This document shows, one piece after another, positions 11,395 to 20,690 of a stretch of DNA of 64,000 nt (position 1 is its first letter; each line of letters starts with the position of its first letter). Below the pieces are notes generated by a model. That model was not told where the DNA came from. It did not search any database and worked only from the letters and a program-made list of their open reading frames with translations. The stretch lies in NCBI GenBank assembly GCA_021324435.1, contig JAJPIZ010000041.1, positions 1 to 64,000 of the forward strand. Direction: 5' to 3'. The translations under genes were made by a program, and so were the position numbers. Source of the stretch: Anaerolineae bacterium (lineage in GTDB: Bacteria; Chloroflexota; Anaerolineae; Anaerolineales; Villigracilaceae).

Positions 11395-12234
11395 ATGCTC
11401 GATCAACTCTCCCCTCCCGTGCGCGGACTCATCCTCGACATGGATGGCGTGCTCTGGAAAGACGATACGCCCATCGGTGACTTGCCCGGGATCTTCGACC
11501 GAATCGCCTCGCATGGACTTCAAGTGGTCCTCGCCACAAATAACGCAACCAAAACTATAGATGAATATCTTTCCAAATTGCACGGCTTCGGCGTGGCGCT
11601 CGAGCCGTGGCAAATTGTGACTTCATCGGAAGCGACAGCGCACGTATTGGCGCAGAAGTTTTCCCCTCACCCCTTCACTCCTCTCCCAAAATTGGGAGAG
11701 GAGACGGGGGTGAGGGCTGTTTTCGTCATCGGTGAAAACGGGATCGTCTCTGCGTTGCGCGATAAAGGCTTCACGCCCATCACCGATCCAGACGATGAAA
11801 CCTCTGTGGTTGCAGTTGTAGCGGGAATTGACCGCGGCCTGACGTATCAAAAACTGCGCCGCGCCACTTTACATATCCGCGCGGGCGTCCCCTTTTATGG
11901 AACCAATCCCGATAAAACGTTTCCAACCCCGGTGGGACTCGTTCCCGGCGCGGGATCAATTCTCGCGACCCTTGAAGCCGCGACGGACATCAAGCCGATT
12001 GTCATTGGCAAGCCTGCGCCGTTTATGCTTGAACTTGCCGCGGAACGAATGGGTCTGACCAAAGACGAATCGCTTGTCATTGGCGACCGCCTCGAAACGG
12101 ATATCGCGGGTGGTCAGGCGATGGGCGCGAGGACAGCATTGGTTTTGTCTGGGGTCAGCACGCGGCAAGAAGCAACCGAATGGGAACCGGCGCCCGATTT
12201 GATTGCAAAAGACTTGGCCGAGTTGGTCGGCTAG
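11395..12234 (+). CDS. HAD superfamily (IIA, NagD-like) phosphatase
   Basis: A 279-aa hydrolase of the haloacid dehalogenase fold. The nucleophile motif DMDGVLW (Asp15, Asp17), the Thr/Asn-containing motif II region LATNNATK, and the C-terminal motif IGDRLETDIAGG that holds the metal-binding acidic residues are all visible. The C2 cap between motifs II and III places it in subclass IIA with NagD and 4-nitrophenylphosphatase/phosphoglycolate phosphatase; the physiological substrate cannot be read from sequence. Residues about 90-108 are encoded by an inserted palindromic repeat (11664-11716) that keeps the frame. The insert lies near the start of the cap region, between helix AHVLAQKF and strand VFVIGENG, where a surface loop would tolerate it. 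Confidence 0.9.
   Translation: MLDQLSPPVRGLILDMDGVLWKDDTPIGDLPGIFDRIASHGLQVVLATNNATKTIDEYLSKLHGFGVALEPWQIVTSSEATAHVLAQKFSPHPFTPLPKLGEETGVRAVFVIGENGIVSALRDKGFTPITDPDDETSVVAVVAGIDRGLTYQKLRRATLHIRAGVPFYGTNPDKTFPTPVGLVPGAGSILATLEAATDIKPIVIGKPAPFMLELAAERMGLTKDESLVIGDRLETDIAGGQAMGARTALVLSGVSTRQEATEWEPAPDLIAKDLAELVG
11664..11716. repeat. Palindromic dispersed repeat inside the HAD gene
   Basis: Nested inverted repeats: outer arms CCCTCACCCC (11664-11673) and GGGGTGAGGG (11707-11716), inner arms of 12 bp at 11678-11689 and 11692-11703 with a 2-nt loop. A related fragment lies at 62383-62409, which suggests a repeat family. It is translated in frame as part of the HAD protein. Confidence 0.8.
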
Positions 12235-12237
12235 AAT
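12232..12237 (+). promoter_or_regulatory. Possible -10 element of rlmN
   Basis: TAGAAT sits across the HAD stop codon, nine bases before the rlmN ATG. Transcription would start about three bases before the codon, so the mRNA would be nearly leaderless. No clear -35 is seen. Confidence 0.35.
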
Positions 12238-12246
12238 AGTAAGATC

Positions 12247-13275
12247 ATGTTCATTTATGATCTCGATCAATCTTCGCTGGGTCAACTCTTGCGCTCGTGG
12301 GGCGAACCGGCCTATCGCGCCAGGCAAATCTGGCAGGGACTGTATCAGCATTTCTATAATTCCCCTTCTCAATTTTCCAATCTTCCAAAGTCTTTGCGCG
12401 ATAAGATGGCAACTGAATTGGATTTCATTGGCATCGAACCGATCCGCTATCTTGATTCGAGTGACAAACAGACCCGAAAGACGCTCTTCAAACTGAACGA
12501 TGGGCATGTCATCGAAGCCGTGCTGATGCGCTACGACAGGCGTCGCACTCTTTGCATTTCGTCGCAGGCCGGCTGTGCGATGGGCTGTGTCTTCTGCGCC
12601 ACAGGCCAAATGGGATTCAAAAGACATCTTTCAAGCGGCGAGATCGTCGCACAGGTCATGTACTACGCGCGCATGTTGCACGGAGAGGAACAAACCGTCA
12701 CCAACATCGTTGTGATGGGTATGGGCGAACCCTTCCACAACTATGACAACACCATGGCCGCGATTGACCGATTAAATGATTCGGAGGGCTTCAACTTTGG
12801 CGCGCGCCGCTTCACCATCTCGACCGTCGGTCTGGTTCCGATGATCAAACGCTTTGCCGATGAAAAGCGGCAGGTCAATCTCGCCATCTCCCTCCACGCC
12901 GCGGACGACGATTTGCGGGTCAGCATGTTGCCGGTCAACAAAAAATACAACACGGAGGAAGTACTGGAAGCGTGCAGATATTATGTCGCGCAAACCGGGC
13001 GGCGTATCACATTCGAATGGGCGCTGATCAACGGAGTCAACGACACGCCGGAGCAGGCCAGGAAACTCGCGGCACGACTCAAAGGTTTGCTGTGCCATGT
13101 CAATGCAATTCCCCTCAACCCTACCAAAGGATACAAGGGGCAGGCAACAACGCGCGAGCGCGGAATCAAGTTCAAAGAACCACTGGAGCAGGCTGGAATT
13201 CCATGCACGATTCGGATGCGCCGTGGTGTTGACATTGCCGCGGGGTGCGGTCAGTTGGCTGGTTCTTTTTTGTAA
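12247..13275 (+). CDS. rlmN: Dual-specificity 23S rRNA/tRNA adenine-C2 methyltransferase RlmN
   Basis: A 342-aa radical-SAM enzyme that methylates A2503 of 23S rRNA and A37 of some tRNAs. The 4Fe-4S cysteines are Cys110, Cys114 and Cys117 in CAMGCVFC. The family-specific C-terminal cysteine that carries the methyl group is Cys334 in AAGCGQL. VVMGMGEP, ISTVGL and the INGVNDT block are all conserved. The length is normal for the family. No Shine-Dalgarno is visible; the start is close behind a -10-like element at 12232. Confidence 0.97.
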   Translation: MFIYDLDQSSLGQLLRSWGEPAYRARQIWQGLYQHFYNSPSQFSNLPKSLRDKMATELDFIGIEPIRYLDSSDKQTRKTLFKLNDGHVIEAVLMRYDRRRTLCISSQAGCAMGCVFCATGQMGFKRHLSSGEIVAQVMYYARMLHGEEQTVTNIVVMGMGEPFHNYDNTMAAIDRLNDSEGFNFGARRFTISTVGLVPMIKRFADEKRQVNLAISLHAADDDLRVSMLPVNKKYNTEEVLEACRYYVAQTGRRITFEWALINGVNDTPEQARKLAARLKGLLCHVNAIPLNPTKGYKGQATTRERGIKFKEPLEQAGIPCTIRMRRGVDIAAGCGQLAGSFL

Positions 13276-13344
13276 GTTAAGTTTGTCTTTACTTTCTTGT
13301 GATATATTGGCTACGCGCAAGCAATATTTTACAAATACTCTGGC

Positions 13345-13373
13345 TTGCCTGAACACACGGACTGAATTATAGT
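13345..13373 (+). promoter_or_regulatory. Promoter of the glycosyltransferase/NHL gene
   Basis: TTGCCT at 13345-13350 and TATAGT at 13368-13373, 17-bp spacing, 23 nt before the start codon at 13397. It lies in the gap after rlmN. Confidence 0.6.
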
Positions 13374-13396
13374 CAGCCCGACTATCGAGAGAAGAC

Positions 13397-16300
13397 ATGG
13401 CAAAACAAACAACAACACAAACAGAAAAAGATCAACTTCGCTGGCTTGAACGTCCCATACATCCAGGTCTGCCGGCAATAACAAATGAGGTCGCGCTTTT
13501 TGGATTGATTGTCCTCCTTGCCGTCATCACGCGCTTCTATAACCTCGGGGCGCGCGTAATGAGTCACGATGAAAGCCTGCACTCGTATTTCTCATGGCTC
13601 TTATACAAAGGCAATGGCTATGAACATAACCCCATGATGCACGGGCCGCTTCAATTCTTTTTGCCTGCGCTCAGCTATTTCCTGTTCGGCGCGAGCGATT
13701 TTACAGCGCGCATCCCCGCCGCGCTGTTCAGCATTGCTACTATCTGCATGACCTGGTACTGGCGACGCTATCTCGGCAAGACAGGTGGACTGGTCGCCGG
13801 CCTGTTAATGGTTATCTCACCGATCATGCTCTATTATGGCCGCTATATCCGCGAAGATCCGTATGCAGTTTTCTCCGGCGTGTTAATGCTTTATGTCGTG
13901 CTTCGCTATTTCGAGACTGGCGCAAAAAAATATCTTTACTGGCTCGCTGTTGCGCTCGTCGTCCACTTTACCGCCAAAGAAACCTCGTTTATATACGCCG
14001 CCCAACTCTTGCTTTTCCTCGCCATCTATTTCATTGCGCGCGTTACTCGCCGCATGTGGGATGATACGCTTTCTTATCGCGGATTCATCATCACGCTCGC
14101 GATAGGAATTTTATTACTTGGCATTGGCGCGGGGTTGGGAATCGCCTCCGCCAAAACCTCGACAATTGGCTCGACAGAAGTTGTCGCGCCTGCCAATCCA
14201 TCGGCCACCGCCTCGCCGCTCGGACCCGCCAACGGTCCGGCCTCCCCTGCCCTTTTCCTCATCGGAGGCGGATTAATGGCCATCGGCATTGCGGCCTACT
14301 TCCTGATTCGCGGTTTTACATGGGAGAGCGTCAAGGCCGAGCACTCATTTAGTCTGCTTATCCTGACCGGGACGCTTGTTCTGCCTATGTTAGTCCCCTT
14401 CCCCATCAAAATACTTGAGAAATCGCTGAACGTGAAAATCCCGACCACCGCGTCGGAAGTTCAAACGCTCACATCCCACGATGTGATGGTGGTCGGCGCT
14501 TTCGTGCTGGGCGCTTTTCTCATTACCATCTTGATCGGCATGGTATGGGATCGAGACTGGTGGAAACTGGCGCTGACGTTTTGGGTTCCGTTCACGGTTT
14601 TTTACACCACCGTCTTCACAAACACGGATGGTTTCTTCACGGGCGTGGTCGGTTCGCTTGGATACTGGCTGGCGCAACAGGCCGTCCAGCGCGGAAGCCA
14701 GCCGTGGTACTACTACATTTTGATTCAGATTCCAATTTACGAATTCCTGCCGATGCTCGGAGCAATCCTGGCGTTGATCATCGGCCTGCGCCGCAGATTT
14801 TCATCAACAAAAACAGACGATGCAGAAAAATCGGAAGTGCAATCCCCATCATCGGAGCAGGAGAATTTTTCCAACACATTCGCGCTGTTGACCTGGTGGG
14901 TCGCCATCACGATTATCTCGCTGAGCATCGCTGGCGAGAAAATGCCGTGGCTCACGATCCACATTGCCTGGCCGATGATTCTACTAACAGGCTGGGGCTT
15001 GGGCGCCGTCATAGATAAAACGGACTGGCAGAGTTTACGTCAACGCAGAGCGCCATTGGTGCTTGGTGTGATTCTCGTATTCTTCACAAGTTTCTCGGCC
15101 TGCCTGCTTTCTTTGCTGGGGACCAATCCTCCGTTTCAAGGCAATGACTTGCAACAACTGCAAGCGACGACTGCTTTTCTATTGCCGGCGGTTGTTGCCG
15201 TTGCCAGCGCAGGCGGACTGGTCTATCTTCTGCGCGAATGGACCGGCTTACAAGCCGCGCGGGTTTTCACGCTGACGTTCTTCGCATTGCTTGCCGTGCT
15301 CACGGTACGCGCATCGTTCAGAGCGGCCTACATTAATTACGATAACGCGACGGAGTATCTGGTCTATGCTCACGGCGCGACCGGCGTGAAAGATGTAATT
15401 AATCAGGCCGCCGAAATTTCAAAACGGACAACCGGCGGCATGGGCGTCAACATTGCCTACGACGCCAGCGCGCCGGACACCGGCGTCTCGTGGCCTTTTG
15501 TGTGGTATCTGCGCGACTTCACAAACCAACATTCGTTCGATCAACCAACGCGCTCGTTACGCGACTCGACGATTGTCATTGTTGACTCAAAGAACTTCGA
15601 TAAGATCGAGCAGGCGTTGGGTCCCGGTTATTACCGCATTGATTACATCCGCATGTGGTGGCCGAATCAGGATTACTTCAACCTCGTCAGCGATCGCCAG
15701 CCCTCGATTCCATTCGATGAAAATTATTCATGCAGAGGCATCTTTGGCTTTTTGCAGGCGTTCAAGACGAAAGACTTCTCGCGCATCTGTTCCGCGATCC
15801 TTGACCCGCAAATTCGCGCCGGCATCATTGATATCTGGCTCAATCGCGATTACACGGTTTACGCACAGGCCACCGGCCATAACGACCTTACATTGGCAAC
15901 CTGGCAACCTTCCGACGAAATGCGCATGTACATCAAGAAAGATGTGGCGCAGGAAATTTGGAAATACGGTGCTTTACCTTCGCAACAGACATCGAATGTT
16001 GACCCATATCAAGGCAAGACCGTCACATTGGCCGCGGATCTGATCATAGACGCAACCAAGTTAAATACTCCGATGAACGCGCCGCGCTCACTGGCCTTCG
16101 CGCCGGATGGAACTTTGTACGTGGCTGACTCGCGCAATCACCGCATCTTACACCTCGACGCAGGCGGGACTCTGATCAATCAGTTTGGCTCGCCCACCGG
16201 GAATGATCCCAACAACCCGAATCCCTCTGCCCCGCCCTCCACATTCAATGAGCCGTGGGGCGTAGCAGTTGGGCCGGACGGATCGGTGTACGTGACCGAT

Positions 16301-16924
16301 ACGTGGAATCACCGCGTTCAAAAATTCACCGCGGACGGCCAGTTTATAAAGACTTGGGGCGCATTCGGTCAGGGTTCCGCCCAGGATACATTCTACGGTC
16401 CGCGCGGGATCGCGGTGGATGCTCAGGGACGCGTCTATGTTGTAGACACGGGGAACAAGCGCGTCGTCGTGTTTGATGCGGACGGGAATTACGTCACACA
16501 GTTTGGTTCCGAAGGCCTGGATGCCGGTCAATTCGATGAGCCGGTCGGCATCGCGATTGACTCGAATGGAAACATATACATCACGGATACATGGAATCAA
16601 CGCATCCAATCCTTTGCACCTTCATCGGATGGATCGAGTTTTATGCCGCTCAAACAATGGGATGTGGCAGGCTGGTACGGCCAATCCCTTGACAACAAGC
16701 CTTTCATCGCGGTGGACAATAAAGGTCACGTATTTGTCACCGACCCCGAAGGCTATCGCGTGATCGAATACACCACTGATGGACAGTTGATTCAAACCTG
16801 GGGCGACTATGGCGTCACGGCGTCAACGTTCGGACTCGCAGCAGGCGTGGCCGTTGACGCGGAAGGCCGCGTGTGGGTGACGGATGCAGGCAACAATCGA
16901 ATCATGAGATTCACATTACCTTAA
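13397..16924 (+). CDS. TIGR03663-type membrane glycosyltransferase with C-terminal NHL repeats
   Basis: An 1175-aa protein. The first 650 or so residues hold many hydrophobic helices. Near the N-terminus, a loop after the first membrane helix carries MSHDESLHSY, typical of GT-39/TIGR03663 proteins, which transfer sugars from lipid-linked donors outside the membrane. Residues about 660-890 form a soluble domain. Residues 893-1175 contain six NHL-type repeats (pattern GVAV-DG-YVTDT-NHR), which would close a six-bladed beta-propeller. The start is supported by GAGAGAAG upstream. The substrate is unknown. The propeller could bind the acceptor glycan or protein; that is inference. Confidence 0.85.
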   Translation: MAKQTTTQTEKDQLRWLERPIHPGLPAITNEVALFGLIVLLAVITRFYNLGARVMSHDESLHSYFSWLLYKGNGYEHNPMMHGPLQFFLPALSYFLFGASDFTARIPAALFSIATICMTWYWRRYLGKTGGLVAGLLMVISPIMLYYGRYIREDPYAVFSGVLMLYVVLRYFETGAKKYLYWLAVALVVHFTAKETSFIYAAQLLLFLAIYFIARVTRRMWDDTLSYRGFIITLAIGILLLGIGAGLGIASAKTSTIGSTEVVAPANPSATASPLGPANGPASPALFLIGGGLMAIGIAAYFLIRGFTWESVKAEHSFSLLILTGTLVLPMLVPFPIKILEKSLNVKIPTTASEVQTLTSHDVMVVGAFVLGAFLITILIGMVWDRDWWKLALTFWVPFTVFYTTVFTNTDGFFTGVVGSLGYWLAQQAVQRGSQPWYYYILIQIPIYEFLPMLGAILALIIGLRRRFSSTKTDDAEKSEVQSPSSEQENFSNTFALLTWWVAITIISLSIAGEKMPWLTIHIAWPMILLTGWGLGAVIDKTDWQSLRQRRAPLVLGVILVFFTSFSACLLSLLGTNPPFQGNDLQQLQATTAFLLPAVVAVASAGGLVYLLREWTGLQAARVFTLTFFALLAVLTVRASFRAAYINYDNATEYLVYAHGATGVKDVINQAAEISKRTTGGMGVNIAYDASAPDTGVSWPFVWYLRDFTNQHSFDQPTRSLRDSTIVIVDSKNFDKIEQALGPGYYRIDYIRMWWPNQDYFNLVSDRQPSIPFDENYSCRGIFGFLQAFKTKDFSRICSAILDPQIRAGIIDIWLNRDYTVYAQATGHNDLTLATWQPSDEMRMYIKKDVAQEIWKYGALPSQQTSNVDPYQGKTVTLAADLIIDATKLNTPMNAPRSLAFAPDGTLYVADSRNHRILHLDAGGTLINQFGSPTGNDPNNPNPSAPPSTFNEPWGVAVGPDGSVYVTDTWNHRVQKFTADGQFIKTWGAFGQGSAQDTFYGPRGIAVDAQGRVYVVDTGNKRVVVFDADGNYVTQFGSEGLDAGQFDEPVGIAIDSNGNIYITDTWNQRIQSFAPSSDGSSFMPLKQWDVAGWYGQSLDNKPFIAVDNKGHVFVTDPEGYRVIEYTTDGQLIQTWGDYGVTASTFGLAAGVAVDAEGRVWVTDAGNNRIMRFTLP

Positions 16925-16928
16925 TCAC

Positions 16929-16963
16929 AAATCGTCCGATGGGCTTCCATCGGACGATTTTCA
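16929..16963 (+). terminator. Terminator after the glycosyltransferase/NHL gene
   Basis: A perfect 14-bp stem (16929-16942 with 16947-16960) closes a GCTT tetraloop. The last stem bases plus one more give four T in a row. Confidence 0.85.
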
Positions 16964-16974
16964 TTAAAGCGCGG

Positions 16975-16983
16975 TGGTATAAT
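16975..16983 (+). promoter_or_regulatory. Extended -10 promoter of sucCD
   Basis: TGG followed by TATAAT at 16978-16983 gives an extended -10 (TGnTATAAT), 35 nt before the sucC start. No good -35 is present because the terminator hairpin occupies that position. Confidence 0.6.
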
Positions 16984-17018
16984 CGCAACGTTTTGATTCC
17001 AAATCACAGGGAAAGCGC

Positions 17019-18161
17019 ATGAAACTACACGAGTATCAATCGAAGCAGATATTTGCCAAGTACGGCATCCCGATCCCAAAGGGACGGGTAGCGGCTACCG
17101 CAAGCGAGGCGAAAGCAATTGCCGAAGAGCTGGGTGGCCGCGTTGTTATTAAATCGCAGGTGCTGGTCGGCGGACGCGGAAAGGCCGGCGGTGTAAAACT
17201 CGCAAAAGACGCCGATGAGGCTGAACAACTAGCCACGCAAATCCTTGCAATGGAGATCAAAGGCCTGCCCGTTCGCAAGGTTTTAGTGGACGAGGCCGCC
17301 GCGATCGAAACAGAAATTTATTTCTCGATCACGAATGACCGCGCTGCCAGGAAACCGGTCATGATCGCCTCGGCGGCGGGCGGCGTGGAGATCGAAGAAG
17401 TCGCGGCCAAGACGCCGGAGAAGATCGTCAAGGTTCACGTGGATCCGCTGCTTGGCCTGCGTGATTACCAGGCGCGCGACATTGCCGCATCCATTGACCT
17501 GCCGCGCGATTACTGGAAGGATTTCAACAAGATCGCCGCGGGTCTATGGAAAGTGTACACAGAGACCGACGCGACGCTGGCTGAGATCAACCCGCTTGTG
17601 ATCACAAAAGACAAGCGCTTGATCGCGTTGGACGGCAAGATGATGATTGACGACAACGCGCTGTTCCGCCACGCGGATTTGGCCGAGATGCGCGATGTGG
17701 ACGAAGAGGCCGCGGCAGAGACCGAAGCGCGCAAGTACGGTCTGTCTTACATCAAACTGGACGGCAACATCGGGTGCATGGTCAACGGCGCGGGATTGGC
17801 CATGACCAGCATGGACATTGTTAAACTGTTCGGCGGCGAACCCGCGAACTTTCTCGACATCGGCGGCGGCGCAGGCTCCGATAAAGTGGCGGCCGCGATG
17901 AAGATTATCTTGTCCGACCCGAACGTGAAGGCCGTGCTGTTCAATATCTTCGGCGGCATCACGCGTTGTGACGAAGTGGCGCGCGGTATTCTAGTCGCGA
18001 TGGACGAAGTCAAACCGAAGGTGCCGATGGTTGTGCGTTTGGTCGGTACGAACGCGGAAGAAGGCCGTAAATTACTGGCCGATGCAAAAATGATCACCGC
18101 GGAAACATTGGCAGACGCGGCAAAGAAGGCTGTCGCCGCGGCGAAGGGCAAGGCAAAATAA
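17019..18161 (+). CDS. sucC: Succinyl-CoA synthetase beta subunit
   Basis: A 380-aa TCA-cycle enzyme subunit that, with SucD, converts succinyl-CoA plus ADP (or GDP) and phosphate to succinate, CoA and ATP (or GTP). The N-terminal ATP-grasp domain ([30 protein letters not shown]) and the C-terminal ligase domain ([22 protein letters not shown]) are complete. The length is normal for the family. The start follows GGGAAAG. sucD begins one base after the stop, so the two are translated together. Nucleotide preference is not decided here. Confidence 0.98.
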   Translation: MKLHEYQSKQIFAKYGIPIPKGRVAATASEAKAIAEELGGRVVIKSQVLVGGRGKAGGVKLAKDADEAEQLATQILAMEIKGLPVRKVLVDEAAAIETEIYFSITNDRAARKPVMIASAAGGVEIEEVAAKTPEKIVKVHVDPLLGLRDYQARDIAASIDLPRDYWKDFNKIAAGLWKVYTETDATLAEINPLVITKDKRLIALDGKMMIDDNALFRHADLAEMRDVDEEAAAETEARKYGLSYIKLDGNIGCMVNGAGLAMTSMDIVKLFGGEPANFLDIGGGAGSDKVAAAMKIILSDPNVKAVLFNIFGGITRCDEVARGILVAMDEVKPKVPMVVRLVGTNAEEGRKLLADAKMITAETLADAAKKAVAAAKGKAK

Positions 18162-18162
18162 T

Positions 18163-19023
18163 ATGAGCATTCTCATTAATAAAAACACGCGCCTCCTTGT
18201 TCAAGGCATCACTGGAAACGAAGGATTATTTCACACCACACAGATGGTCAATTATGGAACAAACGTCGTGGCAGGCATGACGCCTGGCAAAGGCGGCGAA
18301 TGGGTGCTGGATAAAATTCCAGTGTTTGATTCGGTTAAATTGGCGGTGGAAGCAACCGGGGCGAACGCGACCGTGATCTTCGTCCCCGCACGCGGCGCGC
18401 CGGACGCAATGTACGAAGCCGCCGACGCCGGTATTCCGCTCATCGTTTGCATCACCGAAGGCGTTGCAGTGCAAGACATGATGCGCGTGAGAGATTATCT
18501 TGATCAGAAAAAAGTACGCCTCATCGGGCCGAACTGCCCCGGCTTGTTGACGCCCGGCGAGTCGAAAGTCGGAATTATCCCCGGGGATATTGCCATCCCT
18601 GGAAATATCGGCGTGGTCTCGCGCTCCGGCACATTGACCTACGAAGTGTTGTACGCATTGAAATTGGTCGGCATGGGCGCGTCCACTTGTGTGGGCATCG
18701 GCGGCGACCCAATCAACGGCACAAACTTTGTGGATGTGCTCGAAATGTTCGAACATGATCCGCAAACCGAAAAAGTTGTTTTGATCGGCGAGATCGGCGG
18801 CACCGACGAAGATAAAGCCGCGGAGTTCATTTCATCCAAGATGACCAAACCGGTCGTTTCATTCATCGCCGGGCAGACTGCCCCTCCCGGCAAACGCATG
18901 GGACACGCGGGCGCCATCATCGAAGGCGGCGCGGGGTCCGCGGCGGACAAAGTCAAGGCGTTGCAGGCCGCAGGCGTAAAAGTCGCGAAACATCCGGAAG
19001 AAATTCCTTCCTTGTTGAAATAA
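18163..19023 (+). CDS. sucD: Succinyl-CoA synthetase alpha subunit
   Basis: A 286-aa partner of SucC. The N-terminal CoA-binding Rossmann domain has VQGITGNEG and the GPNCPG block. The C-terminal ligase domain carries the phospho-histidine, His248 in MGHAGAI, which transfers phosphate between succinyl-phosphate and the nucleotide bound to SucC. The gene is complete and of normal size. The 285 bp downstream hold no gene, only a dispersed repeat and the terminator of the converging acpP. Confidence 0.98.
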   Translation: MSILINKNTRLLVQGITGNEGLFHTTQMVNYGTNVVAGMTPGKGGEWVLDKIPVFDSVKLAVEATGANATVIFVPARGAPDAMYEAADAGIPLIVCITEGVAVQDMMRVRDYLDQKKVRLIGPNCPGLLTPGESKVGIIPGDIAIPGNIGVVSRSGTLTYEVLYALKLVGMGASTCVGIGGDPINGTNFVDVLEMFEHDPQTEKVVLIGEIGGTDEDKAAEFISSKMTKPVVSFIAGQTAPPGKRMGHAGAIIEGGAGSAADKVKALQAAGVKVAKHPEEIPSLLK

Positions 19024-19123
19024 ATTGTAGGGTACGGCTCGCGAAGCACGCAAAGCCCACGCCGCGCTGAAATCCTGATCTTCCCAAAAAATACACGGAG
19101 TGCCTAAAATCGAATTGATGATG

Positions 19124-19212
19124 TGTCACCCTGAGCGTAGCGAAGGGTCTCAAACTTCTTGACTTGCCCTTGAAAAGGGAGATTCTTCGCCGCTTCGCGG
19201 CTCAGAATGACA
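19124..19212. repeat. Imperfect inverted repeat, MITE-like
   Basis: An 89-bp element between sucD and acpP. It begins TGTCACCCTGAG and ends CTCAGAATGACA, so its ends are imperfect inverted copies. Inner parts (AGCGTAGCGAAGGGTCTC against GAGATTCTTCGCCGCTTCGC) also pair. No coding capacity. It resembles small dispersed palindromic elements common in related genomes. Confidence 0.6.
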
Positions 19213-19260
19213 TGCTTGGGCGGAGAGTGTCACATTGAATTTAGATACTCCCAAAATACA

Positions 19261-19284
19261 AGAGCCGCCTCAAAGGGCGGCTCT
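19261..19284 (-). terminator. Terminator of acpP
   Basis: AGAGCCGCC (19261-19269) pairs with GGCGGCTCT (19276-19284) around a 6-nt loop. Read leftward from acpP it is followed by TTGTATTTT. Confidence 0.75.
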
Positions 19285-19308
19285 GTGTGTATAATCGCAG
19301 TGTTGAAA

Positions 19309-19542
19309 TTACTTGTGCGAGTCGATGTAGGAGACCGCTTCACCGACGGTCGTGATCTTTTGGGCGGCCTCGTCGGAGATTTCGGCGCCAAACTTGTCTT
19401 CAAAAGCCATGATGAGTTCAACGAGATCCAGTGAATCCGCTTCAAGGTCCTCGCGGAAGCGAGCTTCGGGTTTGATCTTGCTTTCGTCAGCGCCGAGCAG
19501 GTCCACGATGATTTTCTTGACTTCTTCATAAGTGTCAGCCAT
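19309..19542 (-). CDS. acpP: Acyl carrier protein
   Basis: A 77-aa acidic protein that carries growing acyl chains during fatty-acid synthesis. Ser37 in the ADSLDLVEL motif is the attachment site of 4'-phosphopantetheine. I chose the ATG at 19542, which gives the standard start [10 protein letters not shown], because GGAGG lies eight bases upstream; the open frame extends 24 codons further without support. It has its own promoter (19581-19610) and terminator and is not next to other fab genes. fabD is at 62557-63498. Confidence 0.97.
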   Translation of the reverse strand: MADTYEEVKKIIVDLLGADESKIKPEARFREDLEADSLDLVELIMAFEDKFGAEISDEAAQKITTVGEAVSYIDSHK

Positions 19543-19580
19543 GAGATAATCCTCCAAAAAGTTGCAATTTTGACGTGCCG

Positions 19581-19610
19581 ATTGTAACACGACAGGTCGT
19601 AGGAATTCAA
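19581..19610 (-). promoter_or_regulatory. Promoter of acpP
   Basis: Read leftward: TTGAAT (19610-19605), 18-bp spacer, TACAAT (19586-19581), about 40 nt before the acpP start. It overlaps the region upstream of the divergent isomerase gene. Confidence 0.5.
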
Positions 19611-19628
19611 ACACAGGAACACTGCCCC

Positions 19629-20675
19629 ATGCGAAAAGTTGCGCCCATCGAAGAACGAAAAGCCGACCACATCAAGATCAATTTGGAAAAGGATGTGCGC
19701 TCGGCCCTCACCACGGGGTTGGAAAAATATCGCTTCGTCCATGAAGCCCTGCCCGAAATTAATTTGGGTGAAGTGGATACGAGCCTGACGCTTTTTGGCA
19801 AGCGACTCAATGCCCCGATTCTAATTTCTTCGATGACGGGCGGAACGCCTCAGGCCGGGACCCTCAACCGGCGCCTGGCCGAAGCGGCCCAAGCCACGCG
19901 GACGGCGATGGGCGTCGGCAGTCAACGCGCCGCATTGGAAAATGTGTCGCAAGCCAGGACATTTCAAGTGCGAAAATATGCGCCGGATATTTTATTGTTC
20001 GCCAACCTCGGCGCAGTTCAACTGAATTACGGCTACGCCATTGACCATTGCCGCCGCGCGGTGGACATGATCGAAGCCGACGCGCTTTATCTGCATTTGA
20101 ATCCTTTGCAGGAGGCCGTTCAAGCCGGTGGAGACACAAACTTCAAAGGCCTGGCAAACAAGATCGAAGAAATTTGCAGGAAGTTGGAAGTGCCCATCAT
20201 TGCAAAGGAAGTTGGCTGGGGAATCTCGCAACGGACAGCCAAGTTGTTAGCCAATTGCGGAGTCAAAGCCATTGACGTCGCTGGCGCGGGCGGAACAAGT
20301 TGGTCGCAAGTGGAAATGCACCGCGCGCCCGATGAATTCACACGTGAACTCGCCGCGACGTTCGTTGGCTGGGGAATCCCAACGGCAGAAGCCATTCTCA
20401 ATGTCAGGAAAGCCGCGCCAAAGATGGCGATCTTCGCCAGCGGCGGCCTCAAAGACGGACTCGACATTGCCAAGTGCATCGCTCTCGGCGCAACCCTCGG
20501 CGGCATGGCGGGCAATTTCCTGAAAGCCGCCGCGGTTTCAAGCGAGAAGGCGGTTGAGATGATCAAGCTGACGAAGAGACAAATTCAAGTCACAATGTTC
20601 GCGTGTGGCGTCGAAAAGCTGGAAAGTTTGAATATTGGGAAATTGGTTGAGCGCTGGAATGACATATCAAAATAA
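19629..20675 (+). CDS. fni: Type 2 isopentenyl-diphosphate delta-isomerase
   Basis: A 348-aa FMN enzyme that interconverts isopentenyl and dimethylallyl diphosphate, the building blocks of isoprenoids. Type 2 features: the N-terminal RKADHIKI segment, SMTGG, the [17 protein letters not shown] motif (holding the conserved Gln), and the flavin-binding TIM-barrel end [13 protein letters not shown] chose the ATG at 19629 ([11 protein letters not shown]) because AGGAAC lies upstream; the frame is open to 19575. A polyprenyl synthetase lies one gene downstream, consistent with a local isoprenoid group. The type 1 (Nudix) enzyme is not seen. Confidence 0.95.
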   Translation: MRKVAPIEERKADHIKINLEKDVRSALTTGLEKYRFVHEALPEINLGEVDTSLTLFGKRLNAPILISSMTGGTPQAGTLNRRLAEAAQATRTAMGVGSQRAALENVSQARTFQVRKYAPDILLFANLGAVQLNYGYAIDHCRRAVDMIEADALYLHLNPLQEAVQAGGDTNFKGLANKIEEICRKLEVPIIAKEVGWGISQRTAKLLANCGVKAIDVAGAGGTSWSQVEMHRAPDEFTRELAATFVGWGIPTAEAILNVRKAAPKMAIFASGGLKDGLDIAKCIALGATLGGMAGNFLKAAAVSSEKAVEMIKLTKRQIQVTMFACGVEKLESLNIGKLVERWNDISK

Positions 20676-20690
20676 CGCAGTATCGTAATC

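Noticed and set aside
19291-19296. TATAAT on the + strand after the acpP terminator hairpin
   Set aside because: No -35, no gene reading rightward from it before acpP, and it lies in the converging 3' region.
19230-19742. 170-codon leftward frame overlapping acpP
   Set aside because: Different frame over acpP and the isomerase start; low-complexity Ser/Lys-rich translation with no support. acpP has a clear start and motif.
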